6,412 bases of DNA from SBAX01 sp043806315 (GTDB taxonomy: Bacteria; Planctomycetota; Phycisphaerae; UBA1845): assembly GCA_043806315.1 (NCBI GenBank), contig JAZDHF010000097.1:1-6412 (forward strand). Direction: 5' to 3'. Of the stretch, positions 5,873-6,412 are shown one piece after another; the first letter of the stretch is position 1; every line of letters starts with the position of its first letter. Under the pieces are notes generated by a model. It made no database searches and had not been told where the DNA came from. It saw nothing but the letters and a program-made list of their open reading frames with translations. Position numbers and translations under genes: made by a program.

Positions 5873-6046
5873 ATGGGGCGGCGAAGCCATGCGAAAAGAC
5901 GAGCGTCCCGATCACGGCCACATTCCTCGACGCGGAGGGTGAGGGTGGGCGGTCGAAGTCGCCGATGAGTTCCGCTCCGGGCTGCTCGGCTCGTCTGTGA
6001 CTAACGTCGGTATGGCTATCAGGGCCGCGCAGGAGTGCGACCCGAG

Positions 6047-6062
6047 TCCCGGCGCGCCGGGA
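6047..6062. repeat. Perfect 16-bp palindrome
   Basis: TCCCGGCGCGCCGGGA is identical to its reverse complement. It lies between the RecQ remnant and the REP-like element. It could be a protein-binding site or a cruciform-forming remnant of a mobile repeat; no function is shown. Confidence 0.6.
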
Positions 6063-6138
6063 TTGGTCGCCCAAGCTCATCCTCCTGTGCTGGGTGGTGA
6101 TGAGTTGGTCGATCCAGGGGCGACCGACCGAACGGGTG

Positions 6139-6217
6139 GGTGGCATGTCCGACCGAAGGGCGGACATGCGGTGCTCGTCACGACCCGACATGGTCGCCCG
6201 GCGCGGGTCATGCCACC
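6139..6217. repeat. REP/MITE-like element with terminal inverted repeats
   Basis: The ends GGTGGCATG (6139-6147) and CATGCCACC (6209-6217) are perfect nine-base inverted repeats. Overlapping the left end is an inner hairpin, GCATGTCCG (6143-6151) with CGGACATGC (6161-6169), around a nine-base loop. The 79-bp size, nested palindromes and lack of coding capacity fit a short non-autonomous mobile element or REP sequence. Nothing in the window would mobilise it. Confidence 0.55.
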
Positions 6218-6228
6218 TGCCCGCTCCC

Positions 6229-6366
6229 CTAGCCCAGGTTGCGCAGTTCGCAAAGAATCGTAGCGATTTTTGGAGACTGTAGCATCGTTGGTGCAGATTC
6301 TTTGGGCTGCGGGGGCTTCTTGGTCGATGTTTTCCCTTGACGCGGAGCGTCGGGAGAATCGGTCAT
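6229..6366 (-). CDS. Short hypothetical open reading frame (45 aa)
   Basis: From ATG (6366-6364) to TAG (6231-6229) the minus strand encodes a lysine/proline-rich start (APRQGKTSTKKPPQPKE) followed by MLQSPKIATILCELRNLG. It looks like the beginning of a longer protein ended by a stop near the REP-like element. There is no Shine-Dalgarno sequence, and another minus-strand frame is also open through this region. It could be the start of the RecQ-cassette gene or chance. I do not recognise it. Confidence 0.2.
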   Translation of the reverse strand: MTDSPDAPRQGKTSTKKPPQPKESAPTMLQSPKIATILCELRNLG

Positions 6367-6412
6367 GGACGGCCCAGGTGAGTACGTTGCGGATCGGACA
6401 GAGGGTATTGCG

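Larger units (their letters stand above)
5446..5972 (-). pseudogene. RecQ-family helicase, C-terminal helicase lobe, broken into pieces
   Basis: RecQ enzymes are ATP-dependent 3'-5' DNA helicases. Three collinear pieces remain. ELIGDFDRP (5972-5946) matches the 'SFDRPN' segment, continuing as LTLRVEECG after a one-base frameshift. DGIVYCPTRAETERVAAML (5843 onward) matches the 'GIIYC.SR...E..A..L' segment and runs on through RSVHEWFL to 5706. SRIVVATMAFGMGIEKPD, VRFVIHHGMPSSL and YHQEIGRTGRDGKPA (5589-5446) carry helicase motifs V and VI, including the arginine-finger region. Octamer repeats interrupt it at 5849-5872 and in a 116-bp insertion at 5590-5705 that also shifts the frame. The N-terminal lobe with Walker A and DEAH box, and all domains after motif VI, are absent. 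It cannot encode an active helicase. Confidence 0.85.

Noticed and set aside
5976..6140. Possible RecQ motif III/IV remnant (RRMSLGDQSRRAG and following)
   Set aside because: Spacing is roughly right, but no DEAH box or convincing motif can be read in one frame, so I ended the RecQ call at 5972.
1..6412. tRNA, rRNA or CRISPR array
   Set aside because: No cloverleaf, rRNA-like segment or regularly spaced long direct repeat was found; the tandem repeats have no spacers.

Overview
The window is GC-rich bacterial DNA with one intact metabolic gene pair set in a large stretch of mobile-element and pseudogene debris. Nothing here names the organism. A planctomycete-like or related environmental bacterium is my best inference, from the high GC, the stand-alone saccharopine-pathway genes, the DDE 'integrase-core' transposase family and the octamer-type tandem repeats scattered through decayed genes. 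Every recognisable protein-coding feature is on the minus strand except the group II intron at the left edge.

Left edge (1-363): the 3' end of a group II intron lies on the plus strand, with a possible maturase tail, a domain V hairpin with a CGC-type triad, and a domain VI hairpin with a candidate bulged branch-point A. It ends at about base 137, exactly where the N-terminal part of a minus-strand transposase gene begins. The intron therefore appears inserted antisense into that transposase.

Middle (528-3366): two intact minus-strand genes are transcribed in the order lysine-2-oxoglutarate reductase (LOR/LKR, 432 aa) then saccharopine dehydrogenase (SDH, 451 aa). Together they correspond to the two halves of the fused animal/plant enzyme AASS, in the same order but as separate proteins 184 bp apart. 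They would convert L-lysine plus 2-oxoglutarate to saccharopine and then to aminoadipate semialdehyde plus glutamate. Both have good Shine-Dalgarno sequences, and LOR has a plausible sigma70-like promoter.

Right part (3679-6412): this is a gene graveyard. In window order it holds the C-terminal two-thirds of a transposase of the same family as the left one (one nonsense codon, one homopolymer frameshift), an unrecognised frameshifted gene, an ASCH-domain gene with one nonsense codon, and a RecQ-family helicase core cut up by short tandem repeats. The ASCH gene overlaps the unrecognised gene by a GTGA stop/start. Read on the minus strand, the order RecQ - ASCH - unknown protein looks like a decayed cassette. 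Four kinds of short tandem repeat (three of period 8, one of period 7) sit inside or beside these pseudogenes. A 79-bp palindromic REP/MITE-like element and a perfect 16-bp palindrome lie near the right edge.

I see no tRNA, rRNA, CRISPR array or intact defence system. The decay on the right contrasts sharply with the intact LOR-SDH pair, which argues against simple sequencing error.
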